Of a stretch of 64,000 bases of DNA, positions 48,225 to 59,610 are shown piece after piece. Both the position numbers and the translations under genes were made by a program. Origin of the DNA: Apus apus (Eukaryota; Chordata; Aves; Apodiformes; Apodidae); contig NC_067283.1 of NCBI RefSeq assembly GCF_020740795.1, positions 1,639,659 through 1,703,658 of the forward strand. Direction: 5' to 3'. Numbering within the stretch: the stretch's first letter is position 1; every line of letters starts with the position of its first letter. The notes beneath the pieces were generated by a model. It made no database searches, was not told the origin of the DNA, and worked only from the letters and a program-made list of their open reading frames with translations.

Positions 48225-50384
48225 CAGCTGCCTGACTGATTCCAGCTCTCTTGCTCTTGTTTTTCTCCTGGCCTGTTAAGAGAATTCTCTGCCCCTAATG
48301 AAAAAGGGCTGCAAGCCAAGCTAATGCATCATCAACATCATATTTACCCTATGCTAGCAGAGTCTGGTGTTACTACAGAGGAATATTTGACATCTTGGGA
48401 TTTTAAAAGCATCTTTCAACCCTGAAGGATCTTATGGATGTGTTTGCTGCAGTCTGTAACTTCACCTGGGCTTAAACTCTGAAGGCAACTGGGAAGAGTA
48501 TGTTCATAACTGGCTGTAGTAGCTAAAGCTACAGGGCCGCTATCTCCAGCTCAGCTCTGCTCAAGGAACTTGAGAAAATTATCTAAATTGGATTGGCAGG
48601 AAAATCACAGTTTGAGGGCTTTGAGGAAGCATGGGACCCTGATCTGGGCTGTCCTTCCACCAAAGAGCAAATAAAACCTTTGGCTACAGAGAGAAAAAAA
48701 AGAGTCAGGAGGAGAGGGACTGGATGAACCAGGTTTACTATATTCTCAAAGTAATTTTTCCGAGTATTTTTTGCTGGGAGAATTCTGGGATTTCAGGGAA
48801 GAAACAGAGCAATGAGATCTGGGAGGGTTTAGTCACTTCTCTTACTGTGTTCTAGCACTTTTAGAGAGCTAAGCACCATTTCAGGAAAAATAGCAAATGA
48901 ATATTTTACAAGCTTAAATGGGCAGGCCAGCTTTAAGGTTTGCATTACTGATCGGGTTGTGAAGATTAGAGGAGGGTGGAATGATGCCAACATGTGCATT
49001 GCTTTGGATGAGAAGCAGCTGTTTGGTTCCCTGACAAGTTTCTGCTCTCTCCTGACTTACCTGGTGACTGCTGCTGGGTCCCCATGTGTGAGATGATGAG
49101 AAACTGTGTGCTCAGAAAATTGGGATAAGAATCGGTGGAAAGGGAACTCGGGATGCTGTGTTATAAGGTCTCAGCTGCAGACAACAGACGGTGGCAGCAT
49201 CGAGACAGGGAATGGTGCATATGAGGCAGGAGTTGTGCAGCTCAGTCCTTTCCCTAGTGAAAATCCAGTCTGAATCTCTGAGATCCTAAGCAGCGTTTTG
49301 CTGAGCTGTTTCTAATGTAATTTCTTATGGAAATGGGGCTTTTGGATATGATATTTTCCTTCCGCTCTCCTCCTCCCTTTTCTCTACCTTCTCTCCCCTG
49401 GACTTCTAAAACTTTGCTGCTCTTTTCATTCAGCTGAAATGAGCCAAGGGTTAACATTTTTGAAGATATTGAATTCGTGTGCATTTCATTTTAAAAAGTG
49501 TGCCACTGGGTTAAAATTTAAATCAATCGTAGTCCCCGTGGAAGGTAGAAGGACAGAATGTGGACGGTTTTTGCTGCTCACAGGAGGAGCCACGCTGGGT
49601 GGAGATGCTCTGACCAGATGAGCCATGGGGACCTTTGGTTTGTGCCTTCATTTTGCTAGACATCAGTGAATGCAACCACAGGGTGTAAACCCAGGGAAAA
49701 GGTGCTGCTTCCTTCTAGAAAATATTGTCTAAGCACTAGTACTAATCTGCTCAAGAGAAGCTTTTACAAATGCACCAGCTCTACCCTGGGTCCAAGGCAG
49801 AATGATCTCCCTAAGCCTTTGAGTTGCTATTTCTAGAGTCCAGTTTATTATTAGTGCCTTTTTCAGGGAGCTCAACACTTCTCCCATCCCTTTATTTGTG
49901 GGTTCTCAGGAGGTATAGAGTTTTGGTGTTTCATGTTTTAATGCACAGAGCGGCTTAGACTGTGACTTTTCCTGCAGCTGATGGAGAGCTACCTCCTCTC
50001 TGTGTGCTCATGAACCAGGTCTGGGGCATCAAGCCACTGCTGGAAAACATTTCTGCCAAGAGCTGTGTAAAAATAGCACAAAAAACTTGATTGATTTTTA
50101 TTTTTTTTCCCAACCAGATCTCTTATTCTATATATGTCATTAAAGCAGAGTGCTGCCTTTAGTTTTCAGGGGGAAAAACCGTGGATTTCTGCAGATTCCA
50201 GACCTTTCAGCACTTTGTAACTTCATCTCAGCTTCTTTCCTTGTGAAGATTTACACATACTTAGAGAAGGTCAGAGCAGACTGTCCTGCTGGGATTTCAA
50301 ATGAGAAGTTTTCATGTTGGCTTTGAGAGTTCTTTTGTTTGTTTCTTTATCAAATTTTAATATATTATTTTATTATTTTATGCA

Positions 50385-50560
50385 TCATAGACTCATAGAA
50401 TCATAGAATATGCTGAGTTGAAAAGGACACATCAGGACCATTGAGTTCAGCTCCTGTCCCTGTGTAGGGCACCCCAAGAATGACACCATGTGCCTGAGGC
50501 ATAATCCGAATTATTCTTTAACTCTGGCAGGCTTGGTACTGTGACCACTTCCCTGGGGAA
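50385..50560 (-). mobile_element. CR1 3' fragment of a second subfamily
   Basis: It is a minus-orientation fragment. After the octamers, the sequence differs from the other copies: 'gctgagttgaaaaggacaca', 'accccaagaatgacaccatg' and 'aactctggcaggcttgg'. This is typical of another CR1 subfamily. Confidence 0.85.
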
Positions 50561-51355
50561 TTTTAAAAAAATAAAAGAAGTGATTATTTAGTGGTTAAGA
50601 GTGGCTATTTATATATTTATAATTTTTATTTCCATGACAAAGAAGACAAACAAACTCTTTCTATACACACACCTCCTTCTAATTTGCTGCCCTGATTCCT
50701 TGAACTGGATATTTTGTAGAGAGAGACAGGAAAAAAAAAAAAAAAGGGTGTTGCAAATCTTCGGAATTTAGCAACAGTGAGGAAGTGAGCTTTGCAGAGA
50801 GAGGAGAAAAGGTCTGTTCCCATATACAGCCCTACCAGCAATGCCTCTTCACTGGGTAAGGTTACTCACAGCCCGCATCACACACGCTGTTGTGTGCTCA
50901 GTGATGAGTGGATGACCACCCATCCCTCTGGGAAACCACAGGCACTGTCAAACTTGTCAGCTTCCTATTTATAGCTCATGCCTTTTGCATCCTCTTGGGA
51001 AATAAATGAAATGTGGCTCTTGCTAAACGTGTCACCTCCCCAGTGACTGTGGTGCTGGCGTTGCTGCTAGGCAAAAGCAGGACAATGTTGTTTGGGAAAA
51101 CATCGCTGTATGAGCTTGCTCAGTGTGGCAGCAAGAGCCCCAGGGGTCAAGCCCCAAAAGGGGCTGTGAATGTTTAATCTTCAGTCCCACCCTTTGTTGT
51201 CTGTCCACGTATGGGCTGATGGGCAAATGGATGAAGAGTTATGTGGGACTCAAGGTGTGGTCTCCCTGGAAATGCACTGAGTATGTAAGAAGAGAGCAGG
51301 GAAGTGAGTCTTATTGCTTTATTCTGGCTTTACTGATCTCAATATCTGCCAAGGA

Positions 51356-51503
51356 GTTGGGAAGCTGTGGCTGCTCCATCCCTGGAAGTGTTCAGGGGCA
51401 GGTTGGGTGGGACTTGGAACAACCTGATCTAGTGGGAGGTGGGTTGGAACTAGAGGATCTAGAAGGTCCCTTCCAACCCAAACCATTCTATGATTTTATG
51501 AAG
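51356..51503 (+). mobile_element. CR1 3' tail fragment
   Basis: It is about 150 bp: 'ggaagctgtggctgctccat', 'ggttgggtgggacttgg' and 'ccattctatgattttatga'. It lies 460 bp before the solo LTR. Confidence 0.88.
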
Positions 51504-51964
51504 GCTCCTGAAGAGAGTAGCTGTGTGTCCTCCATGTGTTCATGCTCACTTACCTGATATAAAACTGTTTGCAGGCACTGCTGTTGGAAATCTGAGACTG
51601 GTGGGGAGTTCTTGTGCAGGTCACAGCTCTGCTACACTATTTGTTCTGCCAGGTGTATATTGATTCCTTTGTTCCAAATCTTCAAAGCACCTTAAAGCCA
51701 TGATGATGGGCACCACGCAAGGTTACAGTGTATGGAGAGAAATAATCCTTTGCCACGTGGAATACATGCTCCTGAATAAAAAGGAATGAGGGATTTTGGG
51801 TGAAGATGGATGGTCTCCTTTCTTGCTCAAGTCTGTCCAACCACCTGCAGACCCCCATGCCCTTCAGTAATCACTTCCAGCCTTCCTCTGCTCTTCCCTC
51901 AGGGCACTGAGGTCCAAAGCCCATGTACTTTTCTGGTCTCCTGGGTGTTTAGAGATTTCCAGGG

Positions 51965-52985
51965 TGTGCTGGTTTGGTTTGGCTGGATTTTTTTTCTAGT
52001 TCAGGAAGGTCCCCAGGGCGGGGGACCTTCTTCAGTAAGAAGCTGAGAAGCTCCCTCTGCTCCAAAACCAGCCAAGGAGCCATTTGAGAGAGACAAGAGA
52101 TGTGCCCCTGTGATTAACATACGAGAGAAACAATATAAGACCTGAGCAGAGCAAGCAGCTAAAAGGAAGAGCTGAGCTGGAGAAGTGAAAGGCAGGGCTG
52201 GAGTAAAGATCCCAGAGGTTTATGAGGAAGAAGAGGAAGAAGGTGCCCAAGCAGAAGTTTCCTTGCAACCCATGGCGAGATGGCAGCAGTCTCCCTGCAT
52301 TCATGGAGAAACATGGTGGAACATTTTCTGAAGGTGCCAGGAGGGGTGAACTTGGCCACTGGACTTGGATTTTGTGGTCAGTGGACTTGGATTTGCTGCC
52401 GGTGGTCTCTGATTATGCAGCTGTGGAAGCCCCCAGTGCCAGGGGAGGTGCCTGTTCCCAAAGCACCCGGAGCAGCTCCAGACCTCGTGGGAAGGACTCA
52501 TGGAGGAGAGGTTCCAGGAGGACTCTCTCCCATGGGAAGGACCCCATGAGGAAGCAGGGGAGGATTGTTAGGAATCCTTCTCCCTGAGGAGAAAGGAGCA
52601 GCAGGAACCACCAGCCTGTGAAGTGACTCTAAACCCCATCCCCATCCCCCTGTGCCGCTGGGGGGAAGGAGGGAGAGAACCCGGGAACAAAGGGATTTGG
52701 GCCCCGGAAGAAGGGAGGGGTGGGGGAACATATGCAAGCCCTGCTCTGGCTGTGTCTGTGTCCTGTGGGCACTGGATTCGTGTGAAATTATATTATTATT
52801 TTTCCCCAAGTTGAGTCTGTTTTGCCCGGGACCTTAATCGGTGAAGAACCCTCCTTGTCCTTTGTCTCAGCCCAGAAGCTTCTAGTTGGCCTTTGTCTTC
52901 CTCATCGCAGAGCGTGTGTGGGAGGAGTTGAGTGAGGGGTCATGAAGCTGGTTCTTTGTTGTTGTGGTGGGCCCAAACCACGACA
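51965..52985 (+). mobile_element. Solo LTR of an endogenous retrovirus, intact ends, 5-bp target duplication
   Basis: The element is 1,021 bp, begins TGTGCTGGTTTGG and ends CCACGACA, so it has the TG...CA termini of an LTR. CAGGG directly flanks both sides (51,960-51,964 and 52,986-52,990) as a 5-bp target-site duplication. There is no internal gag, pol or env sequence, so this is a solo LTR left by recombination. The 3' 728 bp match the truncated copy at 18,761-19,499. The 5-bp duplication would fit an ERVL-like group, but the family is not proven. The window has no second LTR that pairs with it as a provirus. Confidence 0.88.
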
Positions 52986-55900
52986 CAGGGGGACCAGGCT
53001 CCAAGTTCCTCACCACTCTGGAGCACAACCATGAGCAAAGCAGAAGCAGCCCCAGGGGAGGGGAGGTATGCTGGGAGCCAGGAGAAGGGAGTAGTAGATC
53101 TTCTTAAACGCCTTTAGCTGCAATTTAATCCCCAGAGCATCATGAAATGTTTTTCCCTTCATCTTCACAGCTCTCCTTTAGGTATTTGAAGGTTGCCCTC
53201 AGTCCCTGCAGACTGTGGCTGGGAAACCTCCTTTGTAGAAGTGCAGAGGCTGTGTTTGTTTTCACCTGGCCCAGTCATAACTTGCCCGCCCTGTGCACCA
53301 CAGGAGCATGACAAGCTTCCTCACAGAGCTGAAGGCAAACTCAGGAGCACTCCGAACTCCTGCCTACAGGGAGCAGCAGCCACACCACCCACCCGTGGCT
53401 GCTGTTTCCCTTTACATTCTCTCAAAGCCATTCAAGTATTGAGTTCCCTGCTGAAAAGTTAATGTGGAGACTGGCCAAGCTGTGGCAGCCTGCCAGGGGT
53501 TTCCATGTCTACCAAGAATGTTCTGCAGTGCACCTCGGGAGAGGAACGTTACTTCCTTGCATTTTTTTTCCCTCCCCTTAAAGTGAGTAAATAAAGAAGC
53601 TGGAAAGTTAGAGCAGGCAGCTTTCATCACCAGTGCTTTCCATTCACATGGCTGCATATCCTGGCTGACAGCTTGACCCACGGTAAGATGAACTTTCTGC
53701 TCAGGTGGTGGGAGATGCTGTGAAAGTGCTGTTGAAGTGGTCTTGTGGGAGATCGTGGTCCCATAGTGGAAGACCTGGCTCTGTGCTGTGGTGAAGATCA
53801 GGGGGGTTACAACATTGGAAATGAGGTGATGTTCAGTGTATGAGTGTCTTTCTCCATAGTTCATTGCTTGGGTACTTTGTAGGGTAAGGGAAGGATGTAT
53901 CCTTGTTTAGGATGCAAGACAGTTTGGGGAGGCTGTGAATTCAGCAAAATCCTGCCACCTCTGCCTCAGTAAAACAGGGATGTTGCTCATTTCCTGTCTT
54001 CATTGAGACAAATATTCACAAAATCCATGTTGGTGCTGATACGGGAGTGGGATATAATGGTGTGATTCACCACACTGCTGTGGGACAAGGTGCTTTTGTT
54101 TCTCCATCATCATGTCTCCAGGCAGTTGGACTAGTTATGTAGGCAATGTGCCTCACCATCGCAAGTGGCTTCCAGCCCAGTGGGACAGGGTCTTGCTGTC
54201 CCCATTTAGACATTTATGGTAGAACATGATCATTTTGGTGTTGTGGGAAGGTCACTTAAAGGCAAGAAAAGGGATACAGAGAAAGGTCACCTCCTCCTTG
54301 TTTGTTCCATTGCCAGGAACAGTGTTGTAGTGACTTGTCATTGCTATTACAGCAAAGATAGGGTGCTGATGGGCTATCTGGTCTATGCTGCTATCTCAGT
54401 GGGGGGTTTGGGAACTTGGAGAGATAGGGATAAGGCAAAGACTGGGCCAAGACTTGCTCTTCTCTTCAGAGTTGCTCATGTGCTGGCTGGCTTGTGTCAT
54501 TTTCTCCCACGTTTCCTGTGTTTGAGGAAGCATTTCCCGGCCCTCTCAAATCAAATGACAGCTTCCCCAGAAGTATCCATAAAACCCATCTGGGTAACAC
54601 AGGGGGACTGTTTTTGGCTACAAGAAATGTCTAGTGCACAAAGAAAATCTAACAGATTTCTGCTCTCTGTCTTCCTTCAGTGAGTCTCTCACTTACCGGT
54701 AGCTCTGCACCCTTGCTCCCCTTTCATATCTCCTCATGCCAGATGTCTCTGGCTATCAGATTCCTCTGATCCACCAACTGGAGGCATCTGATGTAGCTTG
54801 CCAAGGAGCGTGAAGAAAGCCCCAGCATTTCAGCTGGGGTTGTGCCACACTGCTCAGAGCATTTGGAAGACCCCTAGTAAAAGTCACTGTCCTGCAGTCA
54901 AGAGCTGTAGACCTCTGTGCTGCTGCCCAGCTGGGCTGCTCTGCAGCCCAAAAGACTCATGCAATTAAATACTTGCTTATCTCAGTAGTATCACTTCTCT
55001 GCTCCAACTCAGATGAACCTTCATGTCATTTTCAGGGTTGTAATCATCCTGCTGCAATCAAAAAGCAATATCATTGTGTTTTATTATTACACATTTTTCT
55101 GGAAACTTAGCCATCCAACTAACTATGGAAAGGCTCATGGCTTCAGCTGATTTTGCAGACAGGAAGAAGCTGCTCTGAGCTGTAAGATGACAGTTTGGTG
55201 CTGGTATAGGAAAGTTGCTCTACTATTATTTTTGCTCTGTTTTCTGACTATGTGCATGTGTAGCTGCTCCTAGGACTGACGGCCAGGGACTGGTGTTTAT
55301 TTTTGTCTTTAGCAAGGCCTTCAGTTAAACAAGATGCTACAGAGCAATAAATCATTTGGAATCATGAGTCATGTTGCATTCTTGTAACTAAGTGGGCATC
55401 ATGGATTTATTTAAGTAAGGCTTCCTTGTTTATGTGTGTGTTGTTACTCCAGAGTAATCCCCAGGTAGAGTCCTTATGCCTCTCTTGGACTCCACAACTG
55501 TCACTGAAGGTAACTGCTCTAAGGACTGGTATTTCTATGTGTTCTGTGGACTTAAAATTAGAATGGCTTTACTAACACTAAGCACATTAGTCTTGTAATA
55601 CCATGATGTCCCAAGTGAGTTTGTGTCTTTGGATATGATCTGGTGCTGGGTGTGACTGCAGAGGTGCTTGAGATCTTCCCAAAGTGCCTGTAAACCATCT
55701 GGGCTTTCCAAAGTTCGAAGAGCAATGTAGCACCCTGACCTTTGGATGGCAGCTAAAGCTAGATGGAAGGGCATCCTGACTGACTCCTCTGCCCTCAGGG
55801 TGGAACCAAGCACCACAGATCACATGGAGTGGGGCACACCTTGAAATGGTAACCATTCCCACTGTGACCATCTAGTTCTCCCCCCTTTACAGCATCATCT

Positions 55901-56113
55901 TCTGTGCTGTATGTGACAGGGGGAGGATGGGACCAGTTGGTGCAACTCCTGATGCACAGTTTCAGCATCACCTCATTGTAGCTGGAGTCTGTCCAATGGG
56001 CTAAGGAACTGGTACAGCTTGACTAACAGGCACAAGGAGACTTGTTACTCTTGGGTATTTTTTGGTCCTTGGATCTGGGTAAATGTTTTCTCCCTCATGC
56101 TGAAGGCCACTGT

Positions 56114-56177
56114 GCTCCTGTTTGGTTTTGCTCCTGTTTGGTTTTGCTCCTGTTTGGTTTTGCTCCTGTTTGGTTTT
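56114..56177 (+). repeat. 16-bp tandem repeat, four perfect copies
   Basis: The unit gctcctgtttggtttt occurs four times without a change, then decays at 56,178. Perfect identity suggests recent expansion and likely length polymorphism. Confidence 0.92.
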
Positions 56178-57579
56178 GCCCCTTTTCAGCTCTTTTTTAC
56201 CTTAAAGGGAACCAGGTGCTATGTGGAAAGGTCATCAGCCAACAGCTGCTGCGTGTCCAGGGTCTTGCCTAAGTCTTTTGGATGACCTTGCACTTCTACC
56301 AATTAAAGAGTTTGTAGCAAGTCCCTACCAATGGTGGACTTTAAGCAATGCTGGTGCTAAGAACTGGGTCTGCCAGAGACCTGGTACTGAGTAGATCTGT
56401 AATTAGAGACAGTAACAGGACCAACTGCTGTCTCAACAGAGGAGAGCACGGGTGGGGTGGGCTTGCCAAAGGTCACGTAAATAGTGAGGGAAACAGTATT
56501 TAGGTCATCTGGCTGCTCCACTAAGGCTGAAGTGTCTAGACTGTCCACACTTCCAGGGATTAACCCTTGACTCTTTAAGCTTAGAGCCTGTGTGGTCAGT
56601 GCTGTGACATTTAGTTTGCATCTGAGCTCTCTGACAGACACCGAGACTGGAGGCTGTAGGAAGAGTCAGTCTCTTCATTTTGCACAGGGCTTTCCTACTT
56701 AAGGAAACGAATGTGGTGAGTAAAGGAAAGGTGCTAAGAACATATAGATATATTTTCCACGCCTTCTCTCCTTATGCTGGTTCTGTGCCTGGTCTGATCC
56801 TGGCCAGTCTTGTGTTGCCTTCTGTCCCTGGTCTTGTCTGACTGTCACCTCTGTCCCTTGTGGACAGGAATACAGATGCAGACAAGTGACTGTTTGCAGT
56901 GTGTGTTACTTGAATCCTTCCATGTATCCTAACCTAGGTATGGAGAATTTCTAAAAATGCTTGATTTCCATATTAATTTGCTGCTGAATGGTGGCTTAGA
57001 TGTAGAAAACATGTCTGCACCCATTGCTGATCCCAGTTTCTTGTGCTTGTTTTCTAATCAGTCCTGCCTTGAGTGCCTCTCTTACCCTTTAGTGAAAGGG
57101 CTTGTGTTGTCTCAGTGAAAGAATAAGGACAAATTTGGTTATCAAGAAGATTGTGAAACTTCTTTAGCATGAGATATGAATAATTACACACTTAACTCCT
57201 GTTTCCATGCATAGTTTCCCAATGGCATGCACAAATACTCTGCTACTGGGCTCGCAAGGCACATGAGTTAGAGTATGTGCTTGGATCAGACATCCACCTC
57301 TACCTCCCCTGGATGAGTGAATCCAAGTACTCCAGCTTGTTGCTCCTGTCTGGGGTGGGTGCTGTGTCAGATCGTTGGATAAAGTATAAGAGGTCCAACA
57401 ATGTCCCAGGAGATATGCCTGCCTTATTCCCTGCCAACATTTCGGATGGTCCTGTGGCATGCCTGTAGCAAGGCAGCAGAAACACTGAGTTGTGCTAGCT
57501 GGGGTTATGGGCCTGATACCATCTTCGATTTGCATTACCTCCTCCATCTCCTAACTCAGTCCTCTTCTATTTTGGCATT

Positions 57580-57631
57580 AATCATAGAATCATAGAATGG
57601 TTTGGGTTGGAAGGGACCTTAAAGATCATCT
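57580..57631 (-). mobile_element. CR1 3' tail fragment
   Basis: It is the terminal 50 bp only: two octamers, 'ggtttgggttggaaggg' and 'ccttaaagatcatc'. Confidence 0.85.
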
Positions 57632-58114
57632 GACACTATTAGGATGTCAGGAGAGGTAAATGAAGCTGCTGATTTTTTAAAATAGATTTTTGGAAGGAAA
57701 ATCAATCTGTACGATGCTGGAGTTTATTCTATGAAGAACCAATTTTTTTTTTTTTTGGATGAAAAGAATAGTTTATTTTTCTCACATCTTCAAGCAGCCT
57801 CTACAAAGGGATGTGCAGGAGTTGAGGCTTCATAGGGTGATGCTGTGGGAATGGGAAGCTGTGGGCTGTTTGCTGCTGCTCTGGGCCACGCTTCAGTGAC
57901 CCTGTATCCGAGCTGGTATTGTCAAAGATACTATTTTAAGTGAGTGAGTCACACAGCAGGTATTTCCAGAATGGTCAGTTCTTGTAACATGGAGTGGCAT
58001 TACCTTAGTGACAGAAAGAATTGCTGGCCAGCAGAGCTGACTCAGCATCACTAGCCCTAGAACTCCAGGATTTTTCTGAGACCTAGTTTCAGCAGGCTAC
58101 AAATAGCTGTTGGT

Positions 58115-58350
58115 TAAAAAAAAAAGTAAACCAAAGCAAAGCAAATAACCAAACAAACATGACAAAAACCCCACAACAAAACAAACAAAAAAAACCCCAA
58201 ACCAAACCAAAAAAACCAAACAAAACACAAACCCAAAAAGCAAAAAACTAAAAAAGAAAACAAACAAACAAAACAATCACCACCATCAAAAATACCCAAA
58301 AAAAGCAAAACCAAAACCAACCAGCCAAACCACGCAAACAAACAAATCCA
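58115..58350 (+). repeat. Long A-rich AAAC-type tract
   Basis: It is about 235 bp of AAAC, CAAAA and CCAAA words with very few T. It is the longest of five such tracts in the window and directly precedes a CR1 fragment. Confidence 0.88.
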
Positions 58351-58391
58351 AGAATTCCTTGCTGGGAAAGATAACTTGTTTCAGGGAAACT

Positions 58392-58803
58392 GTATTTGGA
58401 GGAAATTATGAGGAAGGCTGAGAAAACTGGGTTTGTTCAGCCTGGAGAAGAGAAGGCTTCAGGGAGACATTGTCACCATGTTCCAGTACTTAAAGGGTGG
58501 CTACCAAGAAAATGGAGACTCCCTATTTACAAGGAGTCAGATGGAAAAGACAAGGGGTCATGGGCACAAGTTGCTCCTGGGGAGATGATGATTGAACTCA
58601 AGAGGAAGATTTTTCACCATGAGGACAGTCAAACACTGGAATAGTCTCCCAAGGGAAGTGGTGGATTCCCCTACGTTGGACAGTTTTAAAGACTCATCTT
58701 GACAGGGTGCTGAGCCATCTCCTATAAACTATAGTAGTACCTAGAAAGGTTGGACCAGATGATCCTTGAGGTCCCTTCCAACCTGGCATTCTAGGATTCT
58801 GTG
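58392..58803 (+). mobile_element. CR1 fragment, diverged subfamily
   Basis: It covers 410 bp in plus orientation, from 'attatgaggaaggctgagaaaactggg' to 'gtcccttccaacctggcattc'. Blocks such as 'gacaaggggtcatgggcaca' and 'aacactggaatagtctccca' mark a subfamily different from the copies at 1.4 and 22.6 kb. Confidence 0.85.
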
Positions 58804-58805
58804 TT

Positions 58806-58974
58806 GTCCAGAGATGTTGTAGATGCCTCATTACTGAAAGTGTTCAAAATCAGGCTGGGCAGGACCTTGAGCAACCTATTCTAGCAAAAGATGCTCCTGG
58901 CCATGGCAGGGGGTAGTTGGACTAGATTATCTTTAAAGATCCCTTCCAACCCAAACCATTCTGTTTCTATGAAA
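58806..58974 (+). mobile_element. CR1 3' tail, second of three in a row
   Basis: It follows the previous fragment after a few bases but belongs to the common subfamily, with 'gcaggaccttgagcaacct' and 'gatcccttccaacccaaacc'. It is therefore a separate insertion. Confidence 0.82.
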
Positions 58975-59248
58975 GGAGACGTTTTCTCACACGGTATAAA
59001 TTGGGCTGAGATTTGTGGAGGATCCTGTTCAGATGGCTTAAATCCCTAAACAGAAAGAACAAAGTGAAGTCCTCTTAGTTTTCTTCATCAAAACCAGTTT
59101 GGTATTTCTAGAGGGGTAAGTGCTTTAAATTGCCATAGGTGCTTGAATGCCAATTTGCTGTGCTACTTGAGGGCAGATCTCCTAGAGACTGTATTCTTGT
59201 TAGTTCCTCTGCACTCAAACTGCTTCTCCCCAACACCCTGATTGGCTG

Positions 59249-59610
59249 TTTAGGAGAAGACCTTAGACCACCTTCCAGTACCTGTAGGGGCCTACAGGAA
59301 AGCTGGAGAGAGACTTTTTATCAAGGCATGGATTGATGGGGTGAAGGGGAACTGTTAGAAACTGAAAGAGAGAAGATTTAAATTAGATATTAGGAAGAAA
59401 TTGTTTAGTGTGAGGGTGGTGAGACACTCAAACAGGTTGCCTAGAGAAGCTGTGGGAGCCCTGTCCCTGGAAGTGCTCAAGGCCAGGCTGGATGGGGCTT
59501 GGATTAATGTAGCCTCATGGGAGGTGTCCCTGCCCATAAAGAAGGGTTGGGACTAGATGACCTTTAAGGTCTCTTTCAACTCGAACCATTGAATGATTCT
59601 GTTTCTAGTG
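59249..59610 (+). mobile_element. CR1 fragment with 3' end, third of three in a row
   Basis: It covers 360 bp, from 'gaccttagaccaccttccag' to 'gaatgattctgtttcta'. It is on the same strand as its two neighbours. Confidence 0.88.

Noticed and set aside
18761-52985. Two same-strand LTRs read as one provirus
   Set aside because: They are 33 kb apart with TMIE exon 2 and many CR1 copies between them, no internal retroviral genes are present, and the copy at 52 kb has its own target duplication on both sides.
53412-54683. Two open frames of about 150 codons (minus 53,412-53,864; plus 54,216-54,683)
   Set aside because: Neither resembles a known protein or carries a domain motif, and they lie in non-repetitive intergenic sequence without promoter signs.
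55535-55871. Two overlapping minus-strand open frames of about 93 codons
   Set aside because: The composition looks protein-like, but I could not match it to any family, and two frames are open over the same bases, so neither is convincing.
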